64,000 bases of DNA from Salinimicrobium marinum. GTDB taxonomy: Bacteria > Bacteroidota > Bacteroidia > Flavobacteriales > Flavobacteriaceae. Both the position numbers and the translations under genes were made by a program. The notes beneath the pieces were generated by a model that was not told the origin of the DNA, searched no databases, and worked only from the letters and a program-made list of their open reading frames with translations. Below are positions 40,301-48,902 of this stretch, piece by piece; position 1 is the stretch's first letter, and each line of letters starts with the position of its first letter. Location of the stretch: NCBI RefSeq assembly GCF_014651535.1, contig NZ_BMXB01000001.1, forward strand, positions 309,470 to 373,469, in the 5' to 3' direction.

Positions 40301-41194
40301 GTTAGAGAAATACTCGTGCCTACTCCCACGGGAGTACAAATCCCCTTAGGAGATTTAGTAGAAGTACAATATGTACAGGGCCCTCAGGTCATAAAGAGTG
40401 AAGATACCTTCCTGCTCTCTTATGTGATTTTTGATAAAGAGGCTGATGTTGCAGAGGTAGATGTAGTAGAAAATGCACAAGCTCTGATCAATGAGAAAAT
40501 TGAATCAGGAGAATTTGTAGTACCTCCCGGAGTGAGCTACAAGTTTGCAGGGAACTACGAAAATCAATTAAGGGCTGCAAAAACTTTGTCTATTGTTATT
40601 CCTATCAGCTTGTTAGCTATTTTTCTGCTGCTTTACTTCCAGTTTGGCAATTTTCAGACCACATTAATGGCCTTTTCAGGTGTCTTCGTGGCATTGTCGG
40701 GAGGGTTTATCCTGCTCTGGTTGTATAACCAGACGTGGTTCCTGGATTTCAATCTTCTTGGAGAAAATATGCGGGAGGTCTTTCAAATAGGGCCTATAAA
40801 CTTAAGTGTTGCTGTCTGGGTAGGTTTTATTGCCCTTTTTGGGGTGGCAACAGACGACGGCGTACTTATGGGAACCTATCTCAAGCAGGTTTTTGCTGAA
40901 GAAAAAACGACGGACAAAAATTCCATTCGAAGAGCTGTTGTAATGGCAGGGAGCAAAAGGGTAAGACCCGCTGTAATGACCACTGCAACTACTCTCATCG
41001 CTTTAATGCCAATTTTAACATCCACAGGGAAGGGGTCTGATATTATGATCCCTATGGCCATACCGACATTTGGAGGAATGTTGTTCCAGACAATAACTAT
41101 GTTCGTAGTTCCCGTCCTATACAGTATGTGGCAAGAGAAGAAATGGTCAAATCCTAAATTACAGGAGCAACAAATAAATGAATTAGACAAGTAA
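37358..41194 (+). CDS. cusA: Cu/Ag RND efflux pump (CusA-like)
   Basis: This 1278-residue RND transporter is longer than the usual ~1040. Seen are the N-terminal helix, IPDIGENQQIVYTEWMGKSP, LSGIAIAIGVMLDVGVIFTE in helix 4, an extra hydrophobic region near residues 530-670 with several added helices, MKIFGPDLETIEEVGLQME, and ATDDGVLMGTYL. It exports Cu(I)/Ag(I) from the periplasm with CusB and CusC. Its stop overlaps the cusC start (TAATGA), so the three are one operon. Confidence 0.94.
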   Translation: MLNKTIKFFLENKLVTALLTVALMAWGVATAPFNWDLDWMPRDPVPVDAIPDIGENQQIVYTEWMGKSPQDIEDQITYPLTTSLLGVPGVKTIRSSSLFGLSSIYIIFEEDVEFYWSRSRILEKLNSLPAGTLPADVQPALGPDATALGQVFWYTLEGRDPKTGEPTGGWDPQELRTIQDFYVKYSLSAAEGVSEVASIGGFVKEYQVEIDPTAMKSYGVNVKQIMEAVRESNLDVGARTIEFNRAEYLVRGLGYIESLEDLEEAVVAVNENTPIRLKDVARIQMGPATRRGGLDKGGAEATGAVVVARYGSNPLAVIDNVKKEIENIAPGLPSKTLADGTVSKVTIVPFYDRSGLIYETLGTLEEALILEILISIIVVIVLVLNLRAAIMISGLLPIGVLMTFIVMQYAGVDANIVALSGIAIAIGVMLDVGVIFTENILRHLELPDNKGRPILPVIYEGTVEIASAVLTALATTVISFIPVFAMTGQEGKLFGPLAFTKTFALIAAMFVGLVVIPALAHGLFSMNFGKKRTRRIWNFALIALGVLLLFKVAWVGIMFIALGLNNLLEPRWPEKKRKYPTYINIGIVLVGVLYFLNREWLPLGADQSEFTNLIFVGGIILIVLGLLMAMVKYYQPILRWALENKWKFLSLPIMIILFGLFSWQGFDKIFSPVATGFDKLGYNVRQTEVWLGISETFPGAGEEFMPPLEEGSFLLMPTTMPHSGVEENVETIRILDRRVTAIPEVDMTVGKWGRASTALDPAPISMFENVINYKSEYVLDQNGRRKRFEVNDEDQYVLKNGEVFDPETMEREDLDVSQLIGDPGGEYFRQWRDHIKSPDDIWDEIVGTTSLPGVTSAPKLQPIATRLIMLSTGMRAPMGMKIFGPDLETIEEVGLQMENILREVPGVKAPSVFADRVVGKPYMELEIDRRAIARYGLSIGDVQRIISAAVGGMSMTTTVEGRERYGVRLRYAREFRDNPEDVREILVPTPTGVQIPLGDLVEVQYVQGPQVIKSEDTFLLSYVIFDKEADVAEVDVVENAQALINEKIESGEFVVPPGVSYKFAGNYENQLRAAKTLSIVIPISLLAIFLLLYFQFGNFQTTLMAFSGVFVALSGGFILLWLYNQTWFLDFNLLGENMREVFQIGPINLSVAVWVGFIALFGVATDDGVLMGTYLKQVFAEEKTTDKNSIRRAVVMAGSKRVRPAVMTTATTLIALMPILTSTGKGSDIMIPMAIPTFGGMLFQTITMFVVPVLYSMWQEKKWSNPKLQEQQINELDK

Positions 41195-42486
41195 TGAAAA
41201 AAAATATCATAAATATAGGCGCTTTAATCATGTTTTTTCTCGCTTTGTGGACGAATAACTCCCATGCCCAGGAAGAAGAAATAGGAATCGGGTATTTAGA
41301 TGAATATCTGGTACTGGCTGCTGAAAACAATCCGCAGATAAGATCCCTCTACAAGGAATATCTCGCTGCGCTGGAAAAAGTAGTCCAGGAAGGAACATTA
41401 CCAGATCCACAGATAAGTTTTGGCTATTTCATCCAACCAGTAGAAACCCGTGTTGGAGCTCAACAGGCTACAGCTTCCTTTAGCCAAATGTTCCCCTGGT
41501 TTGGGACCCTTGATGCCCAGGAGCGGGTCGCGGCTGAAAGAGCGCAGGCACGGCTACAGCTTTTTGAAGATGCTAAACTCGAACTTTTTAGGGATGTGAA
41601 AATTACCTATACAGAGTTGTATTACCTTGAAATGGCGATACAAGTAACAGAAGAGAACCTGGCGCTGCTTAGTTCCTTTAAGAGCATCGCTGAGGTGCAG
41701 TTCGAAAGCGGAAAAACAAATTTTTCTTCTGTTCTACAAGTTGAACTGGAAGAGGAAGAGTTGGAAAGCAGACTAGCATATTTAAAGGACAGCAGGATTC
41801 CCCTGCTTACAGAGTTCGAGGAGTTACTAAATGAAGAACTACAAGAGCCTCTTGGGTTCCCTGACAGTCTTTGGGAGGAACAGCTTCTAAATGAAAAGAG
41901 TATACTTCTGGAAATGATCTTAGCTGAGAACCCACGCCTGGAACAACTCGAACATCAGGCAAGGAGTTTCGAAGAGCAGCTAACTGTAGCCAAAAAAATG
42001 GGTTTACCATCTTTTACTCTTGGGGGGACCTATACCAATATTGCTTCAAGAACAGATTTAGACCCGGATATGGCACTGCCAGACAATGGTCAGGACGCAT
42101 TTATTTTTCCACAAGTAGGAATACGGGTGCCGCTTTACAGAAATAAGTATAAAGCCATGCGCCAGGAAGCTATTCTGCAACAAGAGGCAGTGCAGTTGAA
42201 AAAGGAAAACCTGGAGAATGAATTGGAGACAAAGCTTGAGCAGTTGTATCGGGATTACGTGGACGCAGTACGAAACGTTGAACTCTACAGTCGGTTGACA
42301 ACAATTGCCAAACAATCACTGGAGCTTTACCAGACAGAACTATCTACAGGTAGAAACAATGTTTTGGAAATAATTCGAATGGAACGCCAACTTTTAAACT
42401 ACGGTTTGGAACTGGCAAGGGCCAAAACAGAACGAAATAACAATGTGTATAGAATAAACTACTTAATAGGAGAAGGTTATGAATAA
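41194..42486 (+). CDS. cusC: TolC-family outer-membrane channel (CusC-like)
   Basis: This 430-residue outer-membrane channel has a signal peptide (LIMFFLALWTNNSHAQ), then two TolC repeats with LAAENNPQIRSLYKEYLAAL and LAENPRLEQLEHQARSFEEQ, coiled-coil stretches such as LKKENLENELETKLEQLYRD, and the final LLNYGLELARAKTERNNNVY. It forms the exit duct for the CusAB pump. It overlaps cusB by 8 bp and cusA by 1 bp. Confidence 0.92.
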   Translation: MKKNIINIGALIMFFLALWTNNSHAQEEEIGIGYLDEYLVLAAENNPQIRSLYKEYLAALEKVVQEGTLPDPQISFGYFIQPVETRVGAQQATASFSQMFPWFGTLDAQERVAAERAQARLQLFEDAKLELFRDVKITYTELYYLEMAIQVTEENLALLSSFKSIAEVQFESGKTNFSSVLQVELEEEELESRLAYLKDSRIPLLTEFEELLNEELQEPLGFPDSLWEEQLLNEKSILLEMILAENPRLEQLEHQARSFEEQLTVAKKMGLPSFTLGGTYTNIASRTDLDPDMALPDNGQDAFIFPQVGIRVPLYRNKYKAMRQEAILQQEAVQLKKENLENELETKLEQLYRDYVDAVRNVELYSRLTTIAKQSLELYQTELSTGRNNVLEIIRMERQLLNYGLELARAKTERNNNVYRINYLIGEGYE

Positions 42487-44302
42487 AATAAATAAAAAAA
42501 TGATATACGTTGGGCTGGGCTTTTTAGCAGCAGGCCTACTCTTGGGGTGGCTTTTTTTTGGTGGAACATCAGAAAGTTCAGCCACCACCGAAAATCAGCT
42601 GGAGGAAGCACATGCTCATGAGGAAGGAGAATCAGAAATCTGGACTTGTTCAATGCATCCACAGATTAGACAGGAGGAACCGGGAAATTGTCCTATATGC
42701 GGTATGGAATTAATACCCGTGAAAGCGTCTGCAGCTGTCAATGACTCTGAGATACAAATGAGTGAAGCCGCAGCCAGAATTGCCGATATTCAAACCGTGA
42801 CTGTAAAGGCAGGGTCACCTACTAAAGAGATATATCTTACGGGGAGGGTGACCGCAGATGAGCGCAATGTTTCGGCTGTGACTGCACGTTTTCCGGGACG
42901 TATTGAGAAGTTATTTGTGAACTTCACGGGACAAGAAGTAAGAAGAGGAGAAAGGTTAGCCTCTATCTATTCCCCGGAGTTAGTACAGGCACAAAAGGAA
43001 CTCCTGGAGGCTGTACGGTTTAAAGAGACTAATCCTTCTTTTTTAGAAGCTGCGGTAAGGAAATTAAAACAGTGGGATTTAACCGATACGCAAATCCAGA
43101 ATATTCAGGAGAATGGAAAGGTGCAATATAATTTTGACATTTATTCTACACAGTCTGGAACCGTTACCAGTAGAAATATAAGTGAAGGAGATTATGTGGG
43201 CGAAGGTCAGCCGCTTTTTGATATCGCTAATTTAAATAAAGTATGGGTCCTTTATGATGCCTATGAAAGCGATCTTGCATGGATTAAAGAAGGAGATAAA
43301 GTTACTTTTTCTGTACCCTCGATGCCTGGACAATCCTTTTTCAGTACTGTTACTTTTATTGATCCTGTTATTAACCCCCAAACGAGGGTAGCTTTGGTGC
43401 GAACTGAAGTAGATAATCCTAAAGGAAAACTCAAACCGGATATGTTTGCTCAGGGAGTAATTAACACTGAGTTGGATAATTTAGAAAACGCTCTCGTTAT
43501 ACCAAAATCTTCCATCCTGTGGACCGGTAAAAGAGCCATTGTCTACTTAAGGAGGCCCGAGTTTGAAGAGCCCACCTTCGAGTTTAGGGAAGTAGTTCTA
43601 GGACCCGAGGCAGGGGATTTGTATGTGGTCACTAAAGGCTTGGAAGCAGGTGATGAAGTTGTGGCCAATGGCGTATTTAAGGTAGATGCTGCCGCGCAAC
43701 TGCAAGGGAAACGAAGCATGATGAGCCCGGAAGGTGGTCCTGCCATGACAGGACACAATCATGGTGGAATGGAAATGGAAGAGGGTAACGACATGCCGGA
43801 GCAAACAAAAACTTCAAAATTTGTTCAGGAAGATGTGATGGATATGAGCAAAGATGTCCCCAAAGCTTTCAAAAACCAACTTAATGAAGTAATCGAAGCC
43901 TATCTGGAACTTAAAGAAGGGCTGGTAAGGGCTAATATAGATGAGACACAGGAATCGAGTACTGAGCTATTGGCTGCTCTTGATAAACTTGATGGCAATT
44001 CCCTCTCTGGTCATGCTAAGAATTTTTGGGATGAAAAAAAGGCCTTCTTGTTCAAACACACAAAATTGTGTAAGGAGGCGAATACAATAGAAGGGAAACG
44101 CGAAAACTTTATTTTCCTTTCACAGCCTTTAATAAAAATCGTAGAGGCTTTTGGAGCTAACCAGAAGTTGTATGTGAACTTTTGCCCCATGGCCAATAAT
44201 AACAAAGGTGCCTACTGGCTAAGTAACAGCAAAGAAATCAGGAACCCGTTTTTTGGAGAAGCCATGCTTACCTGCGGTGAAGTGAGATCGACAATAAACT
44301 AA
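42479..44302 (+). CDS. cusB: CusB-like adaptor with metal-binding head and DUF3347 tail
   Basis: This 607-residue adaptor has an N-terminal membrane anchor, an HMBD (heavy-metal-binding) segment WTCSMHPQI...GNCPICGMELIPV (about residues 56-82), and the membrane-fusion core (ADERNVSAVTARFPGRIEKL, IYSTQSGTVTSRNISEGDYV). A Met/His-rich linker with GHNHGGMEMEEG precedes a C-terminal DUF3347 domain ending NFCPMANNNKGAYWLS. The added tail probably captures Cu for the pump, a job done by the separate CusF protein in E. coli. Confidence 0.93.
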   Translation: MNKINKKMIYVGLGFLAAGLLLGWLFFGGTSESSATTENQLEEAHAHEEGESEIWTCSMHPQIRQEEPGNCPICGMELIPVKASAAVNDSEIQMSEAAARIADIQTVTVKAGSPTKEIYLTGRVTADERNVSAVTARFPGRIEKLFVNFTGQEVRRGERLASIYSPELVQAQKELLEAVRFKETNPSFLEAAVRKLKQWDLTDTQIQNIQENGKVQYNFDIYSTQSGTVTSRNISEGDYVGEGQPLFDIANLNKVWVLYDAYESDLAWIKEGDKVTFSVPSMPGQSFFSTVTFIDPVINPQTRVALVRTEVDNPKGKLKPDMFAQGVINTELDNLENALVIPKSSILWTGKRAIVYLRRPEFEEPTFEFREVVLGPEAGDLYVVTKGLEAGDEVVANGVFKVDAAAQLQGKRSMMSPEGGPAMTGHNHGGMEMEEGNDMPEQTKTSKFVQEDVMDMSKDVPKAFKNQLNEVIEAYLELKEGLVRANIDETQESSTELLAALDKLDGNSLSGHAKNFWDEKKAFLFKHTKLCKEANTIEGKRENFIFLSQPLIKIVEAFGANQKLYVNFCPMANNNKGAYWLSNSKEIRNPFFGEAMLTCGEVRSTIN

Positions 44303-44345
44303 AAACTGAAAGATAAATTAAATACTAATATCTAAAATCAAAACT

Positions 44346-44885
44346 ATGAAGATTTTAAAAGTAAAAATTGCAGCAGTATTATTTATGACGGTAAGCCTGG
44401 GTTACAGCCAGGAGAAAAAAATGATGCACCAGGACCATCATAAAATGGAGAAAGGTGAGATGAAAATGATGGACAGTAAAATCCCAAAATTTAATAACGA
44501 AAAAATAACTACAGCTTATGAAGACTATTTAACCCTTAAAGCCGCAATACTCAAGTCTGATCAAGAACTGGCGAAGGAGGAAGCAGAGCAACTTCTAGGC
44601 GCTCTCGGAGAGTTTGAAGGGACTGGTCAATTAAAGAAAATTGTAACAAAGGTGACTACCAGTCCCAATCTGGAAGCACAAAAAGGAGCATTTTCTGAGT
44701 TCAGCAATGCATTTGCAAGTTTTCTTGAGGGAAAAATTGCTGACAACCAATTATATCTTGCCCGCTGTCCAATGGCTAATAATAACTCAGGAGGTTTTTG
44801 GCTAAGCCACGAAGAGGCAATTCAAAATCCATTTTTCGGAGGAAAAATGCTGAAGTGTGGTAGTATACAAGAAACTATAAAATAA
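44346..44885 (+). CDS. DUF3347 exported protein (2)
   Basis: This 179-residue protein has a signal peptide (VLFMTVSLGYSQ), a short Met/His/Lys-rich patch (KKMMHQDHHKMEKGEMKMM) and the DUF3347 domain ending RCPMANNNSGGFWLS...NPFFGGKMLKCGSI. It repeats the CusB tail and the lipoprotein at 33062. Being free and periplasmic, it is likely a copper chaperone or buffer for the cus pump. A conserved hairpin element follows 6 bp after its stop. Confidence 0.9.
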   Translation: MKILKVKIAAVLFMTVSLGYSQEKKMMHQDHHKMEKGEMKMMDSKIPKFNNEKITTAYEDYLTLKAAILKSDQELAKEEAEQLLGALGEFEGTGQLKKIVTKVTTSPNLEAQKGAFSEFSNAFASFLEGKIADNQLYLARCPMANNNSGGFWLSHEEAIQNPFFGGKMLKCGSIQETIK

Positions 44886-44891
44886 AAAAGA

Positions 44892-44957
44892 CCTGCGTAA
44901 GTGGACCGGTGGTTTCCCCTACTATCCCCTCAAGACTTATCCGGTCCATAAAGCAGG
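44892..44957 (+). ncRNA. Two-stem structured RNA element, copy 1
   Basis: The outer stem CCTGC/GCAGG (44892-44896 with 44953-44957) encloses the inner stem TGGACCGG/CCGGTCCA (44902-44909 with 44941-44948). The 31-base loop opens GGTTT and contains two CCCC runs. It starts 6 bp after one gene's stop and ends 10 bp before the next start codon. Copy 2 at 45427 has the same fold, with a compensatory A-T to G-C change in the inner stem. Confidence 0.55.
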
Positions 44958-44967
44958 CGCAAGAAAT

Positions 44968-45414
44968 ATGAAAGCTAAAATAAAAATTTTCGCATTAGCG
45001 ATAATAGGTACAATGTTTTTGTCCGGTTGTAATTCGCAAGAGAAAGAAAAAGTGCAAACAACGCAAACGGAGGTTAATCAAGTAGCAGAAAGTACTGTGA
45101 AAGCAGAGCACAATTATAAAATTGGAGATCAGATCCCAAATAATTTAGTATGTATGGTCAACGATGCATATATGGCCAAAATTCAGATTCCAATAGGTGT
45201 AAATGGTAAGATCTACTATGGCTGTTGTAACATGTGCGTTGACACCCTTAACGAAAAAGAAACGGCCCGCGTGGCTGTTGATCCTGTAACCGGCGAGGCC
45301 GTGGACAAATCTGAAGCTTTTATTGTCCTGCTAAACAAAAAGGGCGAAGTAGCCTACTACAAATCGGAAGCTACATACAAAAAAGCTTTGAAAACAGGAA
45401 AAATTGGAAGTTAG
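44968..45414 (+). CDS. Cys-rich lipoprotein with a CCNMC motif
   Basis: This 148-residue lipoprotein has the lipobox FLSGC, then a charged linker and a small domain with VCMVNDAYMAKIQIPIGVNG, the cluster YYGCCNMCVDTLNEKE and VAVDPVTGEAVDKSEAFIVL. The pattern resembles TRASH/YHS-type metal sites, where Cys residues hold copper. It lies between two copies of a structured RNA element in the cus region. I can name no family with certainty. Confidence 0.75.
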   Translation: MKAKIKIFALAIIGTMFLSGCNSQEKEKVQTTQTEVNQVAESTVKAEHNYKIGDQIPNNLVCMVNDAYMAKIQIPIGVNGKIYYGCCNMCVDTLNEKETARVAVDPVTGEAVDKSEAFIVLLNKKGEVAYYKSEATYKKALKTGKIGS

Positions 45415-45426
45415 ATAATATTAAGT

Positions 45427-45489
45427 CCTGCATAAATGGGCCGGAGGTTTTTCCCATTCCCCCACATCGGTTACCGGCCCATTGGCAGG
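45427..45489 (+). ncRNA. Two-stem structured RNA element, copy 2
   Basis: The outer stem CCTGC/GCAGG (45427-45431 with 45485-45489) encloses the inner stem ATGGGCCGG/CCGGCCCAT (45436-45444 with 45474-45482). The loop again begins with GGTTT and has CCC and CCCCC runs. Relative to copy 1 the third inner pair changes from A-T to G-C on both sides, which is covariation. It begins 12 bp after the lipoprotein stop. Confidence 0.55.
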
Positions 45490-45589
45490 CACAATGTATG
45501 AACAACAGCACTTTTTGAATAAAGTTTTCGAAAAAGGATCAGGAAGATTTTGAACTAATTAGAGATAATAAGTACCATAAAATTCTATC

Positions 45590-45757
45590 ATGAGATCTTA
45601 CAGGGAACAAAGGAGAAAATCAAGAAAGAAAAAGAAAAAGAAAGAGCGGTATCGTTCCAAGGCCAAAAAGAGTGATAAATTTCTGGCAATATGTGCTTTT
45701 GTAATACTCTTTCTTCTAGCTCTATCCATGGCATTTTTGAGAGACTGGTACTTATAG
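45590..45757 (+). CDS. 55-residue basic single-helix membrane peptide
   Basis: ATG at 45590-45592, TAG at 45755-45757. The first 30 residues are extremely basic (REQRRKSRKKKKKKERYRSK), followed by one membrane helix (FLAICAFVILFLLALSMAFL) and RDWYL. By the positive-inside rule the basic part faces the cytoplasm. It sits between the RNA element and the YHS gene. No family is recognised. Codon pattern and the clear domain layout support a real gene. Confidence 0.6.
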   Translation: MRSYREQRRKSRKKKKKKERYRSKAKKSDKFLAICAFVILFLLALSMAFLRDWYL

Positions 45758-45789
45758 TGGTGGAATAAAAAAATAGTAAAAATAAAAAG

Positions 45790-46164
45790 ATGAAATCGAT
45801 TTTTGCGAGCACCCTCAGAAAAAGAAATTTTCTAATCATACTCTTGATTTGGATTACCGCCCTGCTCACCTTCACCTCTTGTAGCAGCAGCCGTATAGAT
45901 TTAGCTCAAGGTCAACACGTGGATCCTGTATGTGGGGTAGTCGTTAGCGAGAAAAGTGCTATAAACTTTAAATACATGGAAAACACGCACTATTTTGATT
46001 CTGAACAATGTCTGACAGTTTTTAGAAAGAATCCAGAAAAGTTCCAGAACACTCAACAGAAAAGAAGGTCTACAAACGGTATGCACATGGGCTGGGCACC
46101 CATAAGCGGGATTGTAATGGTGCTGGGAATGACTGCAGCTATGATTGTCGGAATAAGTCATTAA
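45790..46164 (+). CDS. YHS-domain lipoprotein-like membrane protein
   Basis: The product has 124 residues. A hydrophobic signal helix ends in a lipobox-like FTSCSS. A YHS domain follows, with VDPVCGVVVSEKSAINFKYM and YFDSEQCLTVFRKNPEKF, then a linker and a C-terminal helix (APISGIVMVLGMTAAMIVG). YHS domains bind copper or iron through Cys residues. It is the last gene of the copper region, before a 146-bp gap. Confidence 0.85.
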   Translation: MKSIFASTLRKRNFLIILLIWITALLTFTSCSSSRIDLAQGQHVDPVCGVVVSEKSAINFKYMENTHYFDSEQCLTVFRKNPEKFQNTQQKRRSTNGMHMGWAPISGIVMVLGMTAAMIVGISH

Positions 46165-46310
46165 CATACAAAGGTTACACAGTAAATATTTTAAAGACAT
46201 AATTGGAATTTCAACTTTAGAAAGAATATAAACATGACCTAAAATGGTAGTAGTAACCAGATGGTCATTTTGTAAAATAGAAGTTGACAGCTAAGAAAAA
46301 ATAAAAAGAT

Positions 46311-48752
46311 GTGTCCTACATTTTCATGAAGATCATCAAAAAAATAGTAGCCATGCAAAACTCGAAACTGGAATATCACGGTTTAAGAAAAGAAGAAGAG
46401 GGACTCCGGGAAGCCCTTTGTACCCTTGGCAATGGCTATTTCGCCACCAGGGGAGCAGCAGAAGAATCAGAAGCTGATGGCACTCATTACCCGGGCACCT
46501 ACCTGGCAGGTGGTTACAACAGGCTTAAATCACAAATAGCAGGAAAGACCATTGAAAATGAAGATCTGGTTAATTGGCCTAACTGGCTGCACCTTAGCTT
46601 CAGGCTGGAAGGAGATAAGAATTGGTTTCAGTTAGAAAAATTACAGGTCTTGAATTATGTTCAGGAACTTGATATCTCTGCAGGTATCCTGAGAAGGGAG
46701 ATGCACTTCATCGATGAACAACAGCGGGAAACAAGGATTATCAGTACAAGACTGGTAAGTATGGATAATCCTCACCTTGCCGCCATAAAATGGGATTTTG
46801 TGCCGGTAAACTGGTCCGGAATGGTAGAAGTACGCTCTACCCTTGACGGATCAACAAAAAATGAGGGCGTAAAACGATATAAACCTTTAAAGAATCAGCA
46901 TCTAAAAATAATTAAAAAAGGAGAAGCAGAAAATGCCATTTACATTCTGGTTCAAACGAATCAATCCCTCCTCTATATGGCTCAGGCAGCTAAATGCGTT
47001 ATTTTTTCTAAAACTCAAAAGCTGGATGTAATACGAAAGTTTTTTCGGGGAAAAGAGGTAATTGGTGAAATATTCACTTTTCACGTGACTCTGGGAGAAC
47101 AAGTTTCTATAGAAAAAACGGTGTCCCTTTTTACCTCCAAAGACGATGCAATAAGTGAACCGCTCAACGATGCTTTGAAGCAAGTAAATGGTCAGGCAGA
47201 TTTTTCTGTTGTAAAAAGAAGACATTCTGAAGCCTGGAAAAGATTGTGGAACAAGTTTGATATTTTCGTCAATGCATCGGGAAACTCTCAGCTCCTCCTC
47301 AGATTACATATTTTTCATTTGCTTCAAACGGCTTCTAAACTTACCATTGGTCGGGATGTTGGATTACCGGCGCGAGGTTGGCATGGAGAGGCTTATCGTG
47401 GCCATATTTTCTGGGATGAGTTATTCATATTCCCAATTCTTAATTACCGCCTACCTGACCTTACCCGTTCCCTGCTCCTCTATCGATATAAACGCTTAGA
47501 AGAAGCTAAAAAACTCGCTAAAAGGGAAGGTTATGATGGAGCTATGTTCCCCTGGCAAAGCGGAAGCAATGGACGGGAAGAAAGCCAGGTGGTTCATTTA
47601 AACCCGAAATCTGGACAATGGGTTCCAGACAATACATACCTCCAGCGTCATGTTAATCTCTCTATAGCTTATAATATCTGGCAATATTATGAAGTGACGG
47701 CAGATAAAAACTTCATGAAATTTTACGGTGCTGAGATGTTAATTGAAATCGCTCGTCTCTTTGCTGAACTGGCCAGCTGGTGCGATTTAAAAAAGCGCTA
47801 CGAAATAAAAGGAGTAGTAGGCCCCGACGAATTTCATACCGCCTATCCTGGAAATGATAGCCCAGGAATAAATAACAATGCCTACACCAATGTCATGGCT
47901 TCCTGGCTTTTTTCCCATACCCTTAAAGCATTTGATTTAATTGGAATTACCCGTCGGGAAGTCTTAAAACAAGAGCTGCAGTTGGATGACAGGGAGTTGG
48001 AAAAGTGGAAAGAAATGGGAAGCAAATTATTTATTCCATTTATTGAAAAAGGGATCATCGCCCAGTTTGAAGGCTATGAACGGTTGGAGGATTTCGACTG
48101 GGAAGTCTATCGAAAAAGGTACAGCGATATTCACCGGCTTGACCGAATATTAGATGCCGAGGGTGACTCTGTTAATCGCTACAAGGCTTCAAAGCAGGCA
48201 GATGTGCTTATGCTCTTTTATCTTTTTTCTTCTGAACAATTAGTACAGCTATTTAAAGGTTTAGGGTATGATTTCAATACATCCAACATTCCTGATAATA
48301 TTAACTATTATGCTACCCGAACCTCAGATGGTTCTACTCTTAGCCGAATAGTTCGCTCCTGGGTTGTGGCCAGATCCGATCGTAAATGTGCTTGGCATTG
48401 TTTCAGAGAGGCACTTGTTAGTGATTTTGAAGATGTGCAGGGCGGCACCACACCCGAGGGTATACATCTGGGCGCTATGGCAGGTACCATAGATATTGTA
48501 CAAAGGTGTTTTACAGGTTTGGAGATCCGAAATGATGTGCTTTGGCTAAATCCCCAATTACCCAAAGAGATAAATTCCCTCAGTATGAAGATCAATTATA
48601 GAGGTGTATGGTTACAGTTAAACTTTTCGGCCAATAGTTGTCGAATAGAGCCTCTGGATGAAGTTGAATCCGACATAAAAATTCAATTTAAGAAACAATC
48701 TTTTACAATTTCCAATAAATCAACTAAAGTGATTCAATATCAACAAAACTAA
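46311..48752 (+). CDS. GH65 glycoside phosphorylase
   Basis: This is an 813-residue GH65 enzyme, a group of maltose, trehalose and kojibiose phosphorylases. Motifs are LGNGYFATRGAAEES at the N-terminal domain, the GRDVGLPARGWHGEAYRGHI and WDELFIFPIL region, the catalytic Glu in VVGPDEFHTAYPG (about residue 507) and the phosphate-binding loop TTPEGIHLGAMAG. It splits an alpha-glucoside with phosphate to sugar 1-phosphate and glucose. GTG 46311, ATG 46326 and ATG 46353 are all possible starts; the domain begins at the last. No sugar-phosphate mutase is visible beside it. Confidence 0.9.
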   Translation: MSYIFMKIIKKIVAMQNSKLEYHGLRKEEEGLREALCTLGNGYFATRGAAEESEADGTHYPGTYLAGGYNRLKSQIAGKTIENEDLVNWPNWLHLSFRLEGDKNWFQLEKLQVLNYVQELDISAGILRREMHFIDEQQRETRIISTRLVSMDNPHLAAIKWDFVPVNWSGMVEVRSTLDGSTKNEGVKRYKPLKNQHLKIIKKGEAENAIYILVQTNQSLLYMAQAAKCVIFSKTQKLDVIRKFFRGKEVIGEIFTFHVTLGEQVSIEKTVSLFTSKDDAISEPLNDALKQVNGQADFSVVKRRHSEAWKRLWNKFDIFVNASGNSQLLLRLHIFHLLQTASKLTIGRDVGLPARGWHGEAYRGHIFWDELFIFPILNYRLPDLTRSLLLYRYKRLEEAKKLAKREGYDGAMFPWQSGSNGREESQVVHLNPKSGQWVPDNTYLQRHVNLSIAYNIWQYYEVTADKNFMKFYGAEMLIEIARLFAELASWCDLKKRYEIKGVVGPDEFHTAYPGNDSPGINNNAYTNVMASWLFSHTLKAFDLIGITRREVLKQELQLDDRELEKWKEMGSKLFIPFIEKGIIAQFEGYERLEDFDWEVYRKRYSDIHRLDRILDAEGDSVNRYKASKQADVLMLFYLFSSEQLVQLFKGLGYDFNTSNIPDNINYYATRTSDGSTLSRIVRSWVVARSDRKCAWHCFREALVSDFEDVQGGTTPEGIHLGAMAGTIDIVQRCFTGLEIRNDVLWLNPQLPKEINSLSMKINYRGVWLQLNFSANSCRIEPLDEVESDIKIQFKKQSFTISNKSTKVIQYQQN

Positions 48753-48902
48753 AGATAAATAGATGAGAAAATAACCTATACAGTCAACAAAGAGTATTGA
48801 ATGTTGGGCAGAATTGAGCAATATCATGTTTTTAAAACATCTTTTTTGTTAACTTATAATATACTCTATGAAGTAATTGTTTAATCATTAAAATAAATTA
48901 AA

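Noticed and set aside
44892-45489. The two hairpin elements as integron attC sites or REP-type mobile palindromes
   Set aside because: The attC core sequences (GTTRRRY and RYYYAAC) are absent. There are only two copies, each in an intercistronic place, with different loop sequences, which fits a structured RNA better.
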